Assembly (NCBI RefSeq): GCF_002101965.1
Contig: NZ_LQQA01000006.1
Coordinates: 417,308-481,307, forward strand
DNA: 64,000 nucleotides
DNA from: Mycolicibacterium wolinskyi
Lineage (GTDB): Bacteria > Actinomycetota > Actinomycetes > Mycobacteriales > Mycobacteriaceae
Reading direction: 5' to 3'
In this document: piece by piece, positions 27,909 to 38,667 of the stretch
Numbering within the stretch: the first letter of the stretch is position 1
Layout of the letters: every line of letters starts with the position of its first letter
Translations under genes and position numbers: made by a program
Notes under the pieces: model-generated
Databases searched by the model: none
What the model was told of the DNA's origin: nothing
The model's input: the letters and a program-made list of their open reading frames with translations, nothing else

Positions 27909-28826
27909 ATGGGATTGCTCGACGGCCGCGTGGTCATCGTGACGGGCGCCGGTGGCGGGATCGGGCGCGCGCACGCGCTCGCGTTCGCCGCTGAGGGTGC
28001 CCGCGTCGTGGTCAACGACATCGGGGTCGGCCTGGACGGCTCGCCGGCAGGCGGCGGCAGCGCCGCGCAGGGCGTCGTCGACGAAATCGTCGCTGCCGGC
28101 GGCGAAGCCGTCACGAGCGGCGCCAACGTCGCCGACTGGGCTCAGGCCGAGGGCCTGATCCAGACCGCGGTCGACGCGTTCGGCGGGCTCGACGTACTCG
28201 TCAACAACGCGGGCATCGTGCGCGACCGGATGTTCGCCAACACCTCGGAAGAGGAGTTTGACGCCGTCACCGCGGTGCACCTCAAGGGACACTTCGCCAC
28301 GATGAAGCACGCGGCGGCCTATTGGCGCGCGCAGGTGAAGAGCGGAAGCACCGGCCCCGACGAACTTCAAGCGCGCATCATCAACACGAGCTCGGGGGCA
28401 GGCCTGCAGGGCAGTGTCGGGCAGGCCAATTACAGTGCCGCCAAAGCGGGTATCGCCGCCCTGACTCTCGTCGCCGCCGCCGAGATGGGTCGCTACGGCG
28501 TGACCGTCAACGCCATCGCACCGTCGGCCCGCACACGGATGACCGAGACCGTGTTCGCCGACATGATGGCAACGCAGGATCAGGACTTCGACGCCATGGC
28601 GCCCGAGAACGTGTCGCCGCTCGTGGTGTGGCTCGGCAGTGTGGAGTCGAAAGACGTCACCGGCAAGGTGTTCGAGGTAGAGGGCGGCAAGATCCGGGTG
28701 GCCGAAGGCTGGGCGCACGGACCCGAAATCGACAAGGGCGCGCGTTGGGATCCGGCCGAGCTGGGCCCTGTTGTGTCCGATCTCGTCGGCAAGGCCCGCC
28801 CGGCCGTTCCGGTCTACGGCGCGTAG
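27909..28826 (+). CDS. Short-chain dehydrogenase (Rv3548c-type)
   Basis: 305 residues, SDR of the longer type resembling the dehydrogenase domain of MFE-2 proteins. Visible are TGAGGGIGRAHALAFA, VVVNDIGVGLDG, NNAGIVRDRM, the serine in INTSSGAG and Y-x-x-x-K in NYSAAKAGI. The opening MGLLDGRVVIVTGAGGGIGR and the ND after the third strand are typical of 3-hydroxyacyl-CoA dehydrogenases of this group, so oxidation of a 3-hydroxyacyl-CoA is likely. It is second in the KstR2-controlled pair and converges on the phosphatase gene with 17 bases between stops. Confidence 0.88.
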   Translation: MGLLDGRVVIVTGAGGGIGRAHALAFAAEGARVVVNDIGVGLDGSPAGGGSAAQGVVDEIVAAGGEAVTSGANVADWAQAEGLIQTAVDAFGGLDVLVNNAGIVRDRMFANTSEEEFDAVTAVHLKGHFATMKHAAAYWRAQVKSGSTGPDELQARIINTSSGAGLQGSVGQANYSAAKAGIAALTLVAAAEMGRYGVTVNAIAPSARTRMTETVFADMMATQDQDFDAMAPENVSPLVVWLGSVESKDVTGKVFEVEGGKIRVAEGWAHGPEIDKGARWDPAELGPVVSDLVGKARPAVPVYGA

Positions 28827-28843
28827 CTTTCCCGCTCGTGCAA

Positions 28844-30247
28844 CTAGGCGGCGTCTTCTGAGGCAGCCTTCGCGTCGCCGTCCGCTGCGTTGTCCTTGTC
28901 CTTGTCGGCACCGGCGAGCTTCCTGACGGTGTCGCGAACCTGCTGCACGGAGGACTCGACCCCGTCGCGCACGTCTTCTGCCGCCCGGTTCACCCGGTCA
29001 CGCGCTGCGGAAAAGGCCTTGCCCGGCTCCACCTTGTTGCCGGTGGTCAGCTTCGTCGCGCCGTTGGATGTCCGGACCGTCGAGACCTTCTGTTCGACGG
29101 ACGCAGTAGCGTTCTCTCCGGCCGATTCGGCGTTCTCGGTGAGATCGCTTGTTGTAGGCGTGATTTCGCTGTCGGCGGTGACGCTGCGGGTACTGAGGTC
29201 CGACACCTGTGGCGTGGACTCGTTCAACGAGCCCGGGGTGCCGGTGATCGCATCGACGGTGTCGGTGATCGAATCCTTGACGAACTTGACGCCGGCCGCG
29301 GCGACGTCCTGAACGCCTTGGGCGCCGGTCGTCACGATGCCCTGAGCGTCAAGCGACAGGACGGGCAGACGCATGTCGTAGACGGCCTTTTGCGGCGCCA
29401 CGATCAGATCGCGGACATTGACGAACATCTTGGTCGGGTAGTTGGCCGGGCCGACCTCTTCCCCGGCCCATTCCTTGAGGGTCCAACTGCCGTCGGCATT
29501 CTTCTCGACCACGACCGTGTCGGTGTTGTTCAACGGATGCTCAACGATCAACAGCAGATTCGGGTTGTCGACGTTCATCATCGTCCACATCATGATCGTG
29601 GCCCCATGCGAGAACACCGCGGCGTCGATCTCGCCGTCGCCGTTGGTGTCTGTGGTGCCCGATTCAACGTCGGCAAGGGCATTCGTCACGCGCTCGTTGA
29701 ACGCCAGGCCGCTCTCACCGCCGGGGATCGAGACGAATTGCAGGCCCAATGTCCAAGCCAACGGCGCAAGGATGTAGCCGATGCGGCCGATGCCTTCGCT
29801 TTCGGGCAGGCCCTCGAAGATGCCGGCACTGATCTCCTGAACGCCGGAGTTCCGCTGGGGATTCTCCGGGTCATACGCACCCAGGATCGTGACCGGCAAC
29901 CCCAGCTTCTCGGCCAACGGTGCTGCGGTCTCCTGCGTGCGAATCATGGTCGAGGCGTAGACCGCATCGAACGCATCGCACGGCGCACTCGGACATTGAG
30001 CATCGGCGAACGCCTGTGCCTGCTCCTCGCCGGTCGGACCGCCGTTCTGATTGACCTGATCATTCGTCAGGTGCGGCCCCGGTGTGCTCGTGTCGATGTA
30101 CCCGGAGGCGTTGCCCTGCGACTCGGCGTGCCGGATGAACGTCACGGTCATCGCGCCGGCAGGCAGGGTCGCCGCGGCGAACAGGCTGCAAGCCGTCAGA
30201 GTGGTCGCGGCAGCGCCGGCGGCCCGGCGTCGCTTGAGGTGTTGCAT
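28844..30247 (-). CDS. Secreted histidine phosphatase family protein with long low-complexity tail
   Basis: 467 residues. A signal peptide is seen (MQHLKRRRAAGAAATT, then a hydrophobic stretch ending LPAGA). The phosphatase motif TFIRHAESQGN (R-H-x-E/G) follows directly, with a second catalytic region around VFSHGATIMMW. From about residue 330 the protein changes to a Ser/Thr/Glu/Asp/Lys-rich tail with charged repeats (RDRVNRAAEDVRDGVESSVQ) that may be helical and reach across the cell wall. The substrate is unknown. It is not part of the KstR operons: its promoter lies in the AT-rich 30248-30385 region and a terminator separates it from ddn. Confidence 0.82.
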   Translation of the reverse strand: MQHLKRRRAAGAAATTLTACSLFAAATLPAGAMTVTFIRHAESQGNASGYIDTSTPGPHLTNDQVNQNGGPTGEEQAQAFADAQCPSAPCDAFDAVYASTMIRTQETAAPLAEKLGLPVTILGAYDPENPQRNSGVQEISAGIFEGLPESEGIGRIGYILAPLAWTLGLQFVSIPGGESGLAFNERVTNALADVESGTTDTNGDGEIDAAVFSHGATIMMWTMMNVDNPNLLLIVEHPLNNTDTVVVEKNADGSWTLKEWAGEEVGPANYPTKMFVNVRDLIVAPQKAVYDMRLPVLSLDAQGIVTTGAQGVQDVAAAGVKFVKDSITDTVDAITGTPGSLNESTPQVSDLSTRSVTADSEITPTTSDLTENAESAGENATASVEQKVSTVRTSNGATKLTTGNKVEPGKAFSAARDRVNRAAEDVRDGVESSVQQVRDTVRKLAGADKDKDNAADGDAKAASEDAA

Positions 30248-30388
30248 AAGGTCTCCATCGGTTCACCAAATGTGGGCTGCCGCTCACTTGCCGTTCACTG
30301 TGTGCGGGCTCACAGAACATAATCAAGAATTTGTTCACTCGTCAATTCAGCTACTCGGAGTTGCGTAATTAGCTTGCGTCGAAACGAG
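30248..30388 (-). promoter_or_regulatory. AT-rich promoter region of the phosphatase gene
   Basis: The interval is markedly lower in GC than its neighbours (for example CATAATCAAGAATTTGTTC) and precedes the phosphatase gene on the minus strand. I see no coding frame in it. The exact promoter boxes cannot be fixed by eye. Confidence 0.45.
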
Positions 30389-30421
30389 CAGCGCCCCCGA
30401 CCTCTCAGGTCAGGGGCGCCG
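30389..30421 (-). terminator. Hairpin terminator after ddn
   Basis: On the minus strand GCGCCCCTGACCT pairs with AGGTCGGGGGCGC across a GAG loop (13 pairs, one G-T). It lies 15 bases after the ddn stop. No long U tract follows, which is common for mycobacterial terminators. Confidence 0.7.
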
Positions 30422-30435
30422 CTGGCACTTCGTGG

Positions 30436-32456
<2,021 letters not shown>

Positions 32457-32457
32457 C

Positions 32458-32471
32458 TAGAACACGTTTCA
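32458..32471. promoter_or_regulatory. KstR operator in the fadA5-cyp125 divergent gap
   Basis: TAGAACACGTTTCA fits the KstR consensus TnnAACnnGTTnnA at all fixed bases. A weaker related sequence, TAGACCACGTTGTG, lies at 32547-32560, nearer cyp125. The gap is 164 bases and contains both promoters. Confidence 0.88.
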
Positions 32472-32611
32472 TTACTCTGACAAGCGACGATGCGACACCG
32501 CCTTTGATCTGCGGTCAAGGCATGTTTCAATGGTCGTAATCGGTACTAGACCACGTTGTGTCAGGTGCTATTAGCCAGATCACGCCTGCTACAGACACTA
32601 GGAGTAGTCAC

Positions 32612-33862
32612 ATGGCCTGCCCGAACATCCCGAAGGACTTTGACTTCCTCGACGCGTCCCTGAACCTCGAGCGCCTGCCCGTCGAAGAACTTGCCGAGTT
32701 GCGGAAGTCCGAGCCCATCCACTGGGTCGACGTACCGGGCGGCACCGGTGGCTTCGGCGACAAGGGTTACTGGCTCGTCACCAAGCACGCCGATGTCAAA
32801 GAGGTGTCGAAGCGCAACGACATCTTCGGCAGCTCGCCCGACGGTGCCATCCCGGTCTGGCCGCAGGACATGACGCGTGACGCGATCGATCTGCAGAAAG
32901 CCGTGCTGCTCAACATGGACGCCCCGCAGCACACCCGGCTGCGCAAGATCATCTCCCGCGGCTTCACGCCGCGCGCGATCGGACGGCTCAAGGACGAACT
33001 CGACGCGCGGGCCCAGAACATCGCCAAAGAGGCCGCGGCGGCCGGAACCGGTGACTTCGTCGAGCAGGTCTCGTGCGAACTACCGCTGCAGGCCATCGCC
33101 GGCTTGCTCGGTGTCCCGCAGGATGACCGGGACAAGCTGTTCCGCTGGTCGAACGAGATGACCGCGGGTGAGGATCCCGAATACGCCGACATCGATCCGG
33201 CGATGTCGTCGTTCGAGCTCATCACCTACGCGATGAAGATGGCCGAGGAGCGGGCGAAGAACCCCACCGACGACATCGTCACACAGCTCATCGAGGCCGA
33301 CATCGAGGGCGAGAAGCTCTCCGACGACGAGTTCGGTTTCTTCGTCGTGATGCTCGCCGTCGCGGGCAACGAGACCACGCGCAACTCGATCACGCACGGC
33401 ATGATCGGCTTCTCGCAGCACCCCGACCAGTGGGAGCTGTACAAGAAAGAGCGTCCGGACACCGCAGCCGACGAGATCGTGCGGTGGGCCACGCCCGTCT
33501 CGGCTTTCCAGCGCACCGCGCTCGAGGACACCGAACTGGGCGGTGTGCAGATCAAGAAGGGCCAGCGCGTCGTGATGTCGTACCGCTCGGCCAACTTCGA
33601 CGAAGAGGTTTTCGAGAACCCGCACGACTTCAACATCCTGCGCAACCCGAACCCGCACGTCGGCTTCGGCGGTACCGGCGCTCACTACTGCATCGGCGCC
33701 AACCTGGCCCGCATGACCATCAACCTGATCTTCAACGCGGTCGCCGATCACATGCCCGACCTGAAACCCATCGGCCAGCCCGAGCGCCTGAAGTCCGGCT
33801 GGCTCAACGGCATCAAGCATTGGCAGGTCGACTACACCGGCAAGTGCCCGGTCGCTCACTGA
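32612..33862 (+). CDS. cyp125: Cytochrome P450 Cyp125, steroid C26/C27 hydroxylase
   Basis: 416 residues, cytochrome P450. The I-helix oxygen-activation motif is AGNETTRN (E254, T255), the ExxR region is in the middle, and the heme loop is FGGTGAHYCIG with ligand C360. The sequence follows M. tuberculosis Cyp125 through long stretches, including the C-terminal LNGIKHWQVDYTGKCPVAH. It oxidises the terminal methyl of the cholesterol side chain to the carboxylate. ATG 32612 has AGGAG eight bases upstream; M. tuberculosis Cyp125 has a somewhat longer N-terminus. It heads the operon cyp125-fadE28-fadE29-chsH2-chsH1-ltp2 under the KstR operator. Confidence 0.95.
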   Translation: MACPNIPKDFDFLDASLNLERLPVEELAELRKSEPIHWVDVPGGTGGFGDKGYWLVTKHADVKEVSKRNDIFGSSPDGAIPVWPQDMTRDAIDLQKAVLLNMDAPQHTRLRKIISRGFTPRAIGRLKDELDARAQNIAKEAAAAGTGDFVEQVSCELPLQAIAGLLGVPQDDRDKLFRWSNEMTAGEDPEYADIDPAMSSFELITYAMKMAEERAKNPTDDIVTQLIEADIEGEKLSDDEFGFFVVMLAVAGNETTRNSITHGMIGFSQHPDQWELYKKERPDTAADEIVRWATPVSAFQRTALEDTELGGVQIKKGQRVVMSYRSANFDEEVFENPHDFNILRNPNPHVGFGGTGAHYCIGANLARMTINLIFNAVADHMPDLKPIGQPERLKSGWLNGIKHWQVDYTGKCPVAH

Positions 33863-33888
33863 CCGCATAAGGCTCAAGGAGGAGTCGG

Positions 33889-34887
33889 GTGGATTTCAGT
33901 CCGAACCCCGAGCAGCAGGCCGTCGCCGATGTGGTGACATCCGTGCTGGAGCGGGACAACAGTTGGGACGCACTGGTTTCCGGTGGCGTCACAGCGCTCG
34001 CCGTCCCGGACCGGCTGGGCGGCGACGGCCTCGGGCTGCTTGAGGTGGCCACGGCGCTCACCGAGATCGGCAGGCACGGCACCATCAGCCCGGCGCTGGC
34101 GACACTCGGCCTCGGCCTGGTGTCGTTGCTCGACCTGGCATCCGAAGCTCAGCAGGACCGCTACCTGGCCGGGGTGGCCAAGGGCTCGGTGTTGTCGGCA
34201 GCCCTGAACGAGCCCGGCGCCGCGCTTCCGGACCGGCCGGGGACAACGTTCTCGAGCGGCAAGCTCAACGGCACGAAAGTCGGTGTGCCGTATGCCGAGA
34301 GCGCCGAGTGGCTCGTGGTCACCGCCGACAGTGCAGTCGTGGTGGTCGCACCGACGGCATCCGGCGTCACGGTGACGAAAACACCGACCGCCAACGGTTC
34401 GGACGAGTATGTGGTGGCGTTCGCCGACGTCGAGGTCGACGGCGTGCTCGACGGTGCTACGACAACGCGGGTGAACCAGCTCGTGCTGGCGACGACGGGT
34501 GCGTTCGCCGCGGGTCTGGTGGCCGGCGCGCTGCGACTGACGGCGGACTACGTCGCGACGCGCGAGCAGTTCGGCCGGCCGCTGTCGACATTCCAGACGG
34601 TGGCCGCACAGCTTTCGGAGGTCTACATCGCCTCGCGCACCATCGATCTGGTGTCGACTTCGGTTGTGTGGCGGCTCTCGGAGGGCCTCGACGCCGACGA
34701 AGACCTCGCGATCCTCGGCTACTGGTTGACATCGCAGGCGCCGCCCGCGATGCGGACCTGTCATCACCTGCACGGCGGCATGGGCATGGACATCACCTAC
34801 CCCATGGACCGCTACTACTCGTCGATCAAGGATCTGACGCGGCTGCTCGGCGGCCCGTCGCATCGCCTGGACCTGGTGGGGGCCTAA
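33889..34887 (+). CDS. fadE28: ChsE1 (FadE28), acyl-CoA dehydrogenase subunit
   Basis: 332 residues, a short ACAD. It has the C-terminal TREQFGRPLSTFQTVAAQL and HLHGGMGMDITYPMDRYYS blocks, but the N-terminal half lacks some family-typical residues, as in other partner subunits. In M. tuberculosis ChsE1 and ChsE2 (FadE29) form a heterotetramer with two active sites that dehydrogenates the three-carbon side-chain CoA. The GTG start at 33889 has AAGGAGGAG as a strong ribosome site. Its TAA shares a base with the fadE29 ATG, fitting equal expression of both subunits. Confidence 0.93.
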   Translation: MDFSPNPEQQAVADVVTSVLERDNSWDALVSGGVTALAVPDRLGGDGLGLLEVATALTEIGRHGTISPALATLGLGLVSLLDLASEAQQDRYLAGVAKGSVLSAALNEPGAALPDRPGTTFSSGKLNGTKVGVPYAESAEWLVVTADSAVVVVAPTASGVTVTKTPTANGSDEYVVAFADVEVDGVLDGATTTRVNQLVLATTGAFAAGLVAGALRLTADYVATREQFGRPLSTFQTVAAQLSEVYIASRTIDLVSTSVVWRLSEGLDADEDLAILGYWLTSQAPPAMRTCHHLHGGMGMDITYPMDRYYSSIKDLTRLLGGPSHRLDLVGA

Positions 34888-36050
34888 TGTTCATCGAACT
34901 CACGCCCGAGCAACGGGCCCTGCAAGCCGAACTGCGGCAATACTTCTCGACTCTCATCACCCCCGAAGAGGCCGAGGCGATGTCGTCCGATCGTCACAAC
35001 GAGGCCTATCGCGCGGTCATCAAGCGCATGGGTTCGGACGGCAAGCTGGGCGTCGGCTGGCCCAAGGAGTACGGCGGTCTGGGCTTCGGCCCGATCGAAC
35101 AGCAGATCTTCGTCAACGAGGCCAACCGCGCCGATGTGCCGCTGCCCCTGGTGACGCTGCAGACCGTCGGCCCGACGCTTCAGGTGTACGGCACAGAGGA
35201 GCAGAAGAAGAAGTTCCTGCCCGGAATCCTCTCCGGCGACATCCATTTCGCGATCGGCTACTCCGAGCCCGACGCGGGTACCGACCTGGCCTCGCTGCGG
35301 ACGACGGCCGTTCGCCATGGGGACGAATACATCGTCAACGGCCAGAAGATGTGGACCACCGGCGCCCACGATGCCGACTACATCTGGCTCGCGTGCCGCA
35401 CCGACCCCACTGCCGCCAAGCACAAGGGCATCTCGATCCTCATCGTCGACACCAAGGATCCGGGTTACTCGTGGACCCCGATCATCCTGTCGGACGGTGC
35501 CCATCACACCAACGCGTCGTACTACAACGACGTTCACGTGCCCGCCGACATGCTCGTCGGCGAGGAGAACGGTGGCTGGAAGCTCATCACCACGCAGCTC
35601 AACCACGAGCGGGTGAGCCTGGGCCCGGCCGGTCGCGTCGCGGGCATCTACGACCAGGTGCGGACGTGGGCGTCGAAGCCGGGTTCGAACGGCGTCATCC
35701 CCATCGAGCACGACGACGCGCGCCGCCTGCTCGGGCAGATCAAGTCGATCTGGCGCATCAACGAGCTGCTCAACTGGCAGGTCGCCGCATCGGGTGAGAC
35801 CATCGCCGTTGCCGACGCCGCCGCGACGAAAGTCTTTTCGACCGAACGCATTCAAGAAGTCGGCCGGCTCGCCGAAGAACTCGTCGGCAGGTACGGCAAC
35901 CCCGCCGACCCAGAAACCGCCGAGCTGCTCGACTGGCTCGACAAGATGACCAAACGCAATCTGGTCATCACGTTCGGCGGCGGTGTCAACGAGGTGATGC
36001 GCGAGATGATCGCGGCGTCCGGGCTGAAGGTGCCGAGGGTTCCCCGATGA
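34887..36050 (+). CDS. fadE29: ChsE2 (FadE29), acyl-CoA dehydrogenase subunit
   Basis: 387 residues, full-length ACAD partner. Seen are WPKEYGGLGFGPIEQQIF, GYSEPDAGTDLASLRTTA, NGQKMWTTGAHDADYIW and a C-terminal helix bundle ending GGGVNEVMREMIAASGL. It supplies most of the FAD-binding and catalytic residues of the ChsE1-ChsE2 enzyme, which forms the alpha,beta-double bond for ChsH1-ChsH2. The start is ATG 34887, overlapping the fadE28 stop. chsH2 begins 28 bases after its stop. Confidence 0.93.
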   Translation: MFIELTPEQRALQAELRQYFSTLITPEEAEAMSSDRHNEAYRAVIKRMGSDGKLGVGWPKEYGGLGFGPIEQQIFVNEANRADVPLPLVTLQTVGPTLQVYGTEEQKKKFLPGILSGDIHFAIGYSEPDAGTDLASLRTTAVRHGDEYIVNGQKMWTTGAHDADYIWLACRTDPTAAKHKGISILIVDTKDPGYSWTPIILSDGAHHTNASYYNDVHVPADMLVGEENGGWKLITTQLNHERVSLGPAGRVAGIYDQVRTWASKPGSNGVIPIEHDDARRLLGQIKSIWRINELLNWQVAASGETIAVADAAATKVFSTERIQEVGRLAEELVGRYGNPADPETAELLDWLDKMTKRNLVITFGGGVNEVMREMIAASGLKVPRVPR

Positions 36051-36078
36051 GCGCTTGCGCGAAGAGAAGAGTACTCGG

Positions 36079-37026
36079 GTGAGCGATCTTCAAGCAGCAG
36101 TCGACGAGATCAAGGCCGCCGGTCGCAGCAAGCCGCGCGCGGGCCGGGATCCGGTGAACCAGCCGATGATTCACCACTGGGTCGATGCGATCGGGGACCG
36201 CAACCCGATCTATGTCGACGAGGAGGCTGCCAAGGCCGCCGGGCATCCCGGCATCGTCGCGCCGCCTGCGATGATCCAGGTGTGGACCATGGCCGGGCTG
36301 GGCCAGGGCCGGCCGGATGACGATCCGCTGAGCCAGATGATGAAGTTGTTCGACGATGCCGGCTATGTCGGCGTCGTCGCCACCAACTGTGAGCAGACGT
36401 ATCACCGGTATCTGCAACCGGGTGAGGACGTCACGATCAGCGCCGAGCTGACCGACGTCATCGGCCCGAAGCAGACCGCGCTCGGCGAGGGTTACTTCAT
36501 CAACCAGAAGATCACCTGGCAGGTCGGCGACGAGGACGTCGCCGAAATGGCTTGGCGGATCATGAAGTTCAAGCCACGTGAGGAGCAGAAGCCGGCCGTT
36601 CCCGAGGATCTGGACCCGGACAAGCTCATGCGGCCCGCGGCGTCGCGGGACACGCAGTTCTTCTGGGACGGCGTCAACGCCCACGAGCTGCGCATTCAGA
36701 AGCGCCCCGACGGCACCCTGCAGCATCCGCCGGTGCCCGCGGTGTGGCAGGACAAAGAAGCGCCCGTCGACTACGTCGTCGCGTCCGGCACGGGCACGGT
36801 GTTCAGCTTCGTCGTCCACCACGCACCGAAGGTCCCGGGACGCAGCCTGCCGTTCGTGATCGCGCTTGTCGAACTGGACGAAGGCGTGCGCATGCTCGGC
36901 GAACTCCGCAACATCGACCCCGACAAGGTACAGATCGGAATGCCGGTGCGCGCAACGTATATCGATTTTCCCGACAGCGATGTCAGTCCGGCATGGACGC
37001 TGTACGCGTGGGAGCCGGCGCAGTGA
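36079..37026 (+). CDS. chsH2: ChsH2, enoyl-CoA hydratase subunit with DUF35 domain
   Basis: 315 residues in two parts. The N-terminal half is a MaoC-like hot-dog domain (WVDAIGDRNPIYVDEEAAK and HPGIVAPPAMIQVW). The C-terminal half, from about residue 190, is a DUF35 OB-fold domain (TQFFWDGVNAHELRIQK, ATYIDFPDSDVSPAWTLY). ChsH1 and ChsH2 hydrate the C17 side-chain enoyl-CoA; the DUF35 domain binds and activates the Ltp2 aldolase. No cysteines are seen in the segment that forms a zinc ribbon in other DUF35 proteins. GTG at 36079 was chosen because it gives the family length. Confidence 0.93.
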   Translation: MSDLQAAVDEIKAAGRSKPRAGRDPVNQPMIHHWVDAIGDRNPIYVDEEAAKAAGHPGIVAPPAMIQVWTMAGLGQGRPDDDPLSQMMKLFDDAGYVGVVATNCEQTYHRYLQPGEDVTISAELTDVIGPKQTALGEGYFINQKITWQVGDEDVAEMAWRIMKFKPREEQKPAVPEDLDPDKLMRPAASRDTQFFWDGVNAHELRIQKRPDGTLQHPPVPAVWQDKEAPVDYVVASGTGTVFSFVVHHAPKVPGRSLPFVIALVELDEGVRMLGELRNIDPDKVQIGMPVRATYIDFPDSDVSPAWTLYAWEPAQ

Positions 37027-37436
37027 GCGCGGCTGGGACGTCCGTCACGCCGGCCGTCGGCACCAAACTGCCCGAGCTCAAGATCTACGGCGACCCGACG
37101 TTCATCGTCTCCACGGCCATCGCGACCCGCGACTACCAGGACGTGCACCACGACCGGGACAAGGCACAGGCCAAGGGCTCCAAGGACATCTTCGTCAACA
37201 TCCTGACCGACACCGGCCTGGTGCAGCGCTACCTGACCGACTGGGCGGGGCCGTCGGCGCGCATCAAGTCGATCGGGCTGCGTCTCGGCGTGCCGTGGTA
37301 CGCCTATGACACCGTCACGTTCGCCGGCGAGGTCACGGCCATCGAGGACGGCGTGGCGACCGTGAAAGTCGTGGGCAGCAACAGCCTCGGCGACCACGTC
37401 ATTGCCACCGCCACACTTTCTTTGGGGGACAACTGA
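37023..37436 (+). CDS. chsH1: ChsH1, MaoC-like enoyl-CoA hydratase subunit
   Basis: 137 residues, a single hot-dog domain. The catalytic motif is in ATRDYQDVHHDRDKAQAKG (Asp and His spaced as in MaoC hydratases), followed by FVNILTDTGLVQRYLTDW. ChsH1 carries the catalytic residues of the ChsH1-ChsH2 heterotetramer. The GTG at 37023 overlaps the chsH2 stop by four bases (GTGA); a longer in-frame reading only shadows chsH2. Its TGA shares a base with the ltp2 ATG. Confidence 0.92.
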   Translation: MSAAGTSVTPAVGTKLPELKIYGDPTFIVSTAIATRDYQDVHHDRDKAQAKGSKDIFVNILTDTGLVQRYLTDWAGPSARIKSIGLRLGVPWYAYDTVTFAGEVTAIEDGVATVKVVGSNSLGDHVIATATLSLGDN

Positions 37437-38593
37437 TGCTCTCCGGCAAGGCCGCGATCGCCGGTATCGGCGCCACCGACTTCTCCAAGAACTCCGGCCG
37501 CAGCGAGTTGAGGCTCGCGGCGGAAGCCGTGCTCGACGCACTCGACGACGCCGGGCTGTCGCCGTCGGACGTCGACGGCCTGGTGACCTTCACCATGGAC
37601 TCAAATCTGGAGACCGCCGTAGCCCGTTCCACCGGGATCGGGGACCTGAAGTTCTTCAGCCAGATCGGCTACGGCGGCGGTGCCGCGGCCGCGACCGTGC
37701 AGCAGGCCGCGCTGGCCGTGGCGACGGGTGTGGCCGAGGTCGTCGTGGCGTACCGGGCTTTCAACGAACGCTCGGAGTTCCGCTTCGGCCAGGTGATGAC
37801 GGGCCTGACCACCAATGCCGACTCCCGCGGGGTCGAGTACAGCTGGTCCTACCCGCACGGGCTGAGCACACCTGCTGCGTCGGTCGCGATGATCGCGCAG
37901 CGGTACATGCACGAATACGGCGCCACCAGTGCGGATTTCGGTGCGGTGTCGGTAGCTGACCGCAAGCACGCCGCCAACAACCCGAAGGCGCATTTCTACG
38001 GCAAGCCGATCACCATCGAGGACCACCAGAACTCGCGGTGGATCGCCGAACCGCTGCGACTGCTGGACTGCTGCCAGGAGACCGACGGCGGCGTCGCGAT
38101 CGTCGTCACCACGCCCGAACGGGCCAAGGACCTCAAGCACCGGCCCGCGATCATCGAGGCCGCGGCTCAGGGTGCCGGCGCCGACCAGTTCACCATGTAC
38201 TCCTACTACCGCGATGAGCTCGGGCTGCCGGAGATGGGCCTGGTGGGCCGCCAGCTGTGGGAGCAGTCGGGGCTGTCTCCTGCCGATATCCAGACCGCGG
38301 TCCTCTACGACCACTTCACCCCGTACACGTTGATCCAGCTCGAGGAGCTCGGGTTCTGCGGCAAGGGTGAGGCGAAGGATTTCATCGCCGACGGCGCGAT
38401 CGAGATCGGTGGACGGTTACCTATCAACACGCACGGCGGTCAGCTCGGCGAGGCATACATCCACGGCATGAACGGGATAGCTGAGGGTGTGCGCCAGTTG
38501 CGGGGCAGTTCGGTGAATCAGGTCGACAACGTCGAACACGTACTGGTCACCGCTGGCACCGGCGTGCCGACCTCGGGATTGATCCTCGGTTAA
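37436..38593 (+). CDS. ltp2: Ltp2, steroid side-chain retro-aldolase (thiolase fold)
   Basis: 385 residues, thiolase-like lipid-transfer family. Typical parts are AIAGIGATDFSKNSG at the N-terminus, VAYRAFNERSEFRFGQ, and NTHGGQLGEAYIHGMNGIAE near the C-terminus; the thiolase nucleophilic cysteine is not present at the usual place, as in aldolase-type members. Ltp2 cleaves 17-hydroxy-pregnenone-carboxyl-CoA to androstenedione and propionyl-CoA when bound to the DUF35 domain of ChsH2, which lies two genes upstream. It is the last gene of the cyp125 operon. Confidence 0.94.
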   Translation: MLSGKAAIAGIGATDFSKNSGRSELRLAAEAVLDALDDAGLSPSDVDGLVTFTMDSNLETAVARSTGIGDLKFFSQIGYGGGAAAATVQQAALAVATGVAEVVVAYRAFNERSEFRFGQVMTGLTTNADSRGVEYSWSYPHGLSTPAASVAMIAQRYMHEYGATSADFGAVSVADRKHAANNPKAHFYGKPITIEDHQNSRWIAEPLRLLDCCQETDGGVAIVVTTPERAKDLKHRPAIIEAAAQGAGADQFTMYSYYRDELGLPEMGLVGRQLWEQSGLSPADIQTAVLYDHFTPYTLIQLEELGFCGKGEAKDFIADGAIEIGGRLPINTHGGQLGEAYIHGMNGIAEGVRQLRGSSVNQVDNVEHVLVTAGTGVPTSGLILG

Positions 38594-38667
38594 AGGCGCG
38601 TCCTTACCCCCGCTGCACACGGTAATCTTTGCTGCAGATGCAGCACGCGTGAAAGGGGGGTCGTGGC

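Noticed and set aside
29318..30322. A 334-codon plus-strand frame opposite the phosphatase gene
   Set aside because: Arg/His/Gln-rich shadow without motifs; the minus-strand gene has a signal peptide and catalytic motif.
32558..32611. Upstream start for cyp125 at 32558
   Set aside because: It would place the start codon across the weak operator-like site, and the ATG at 32612 has AGGAG upstream.
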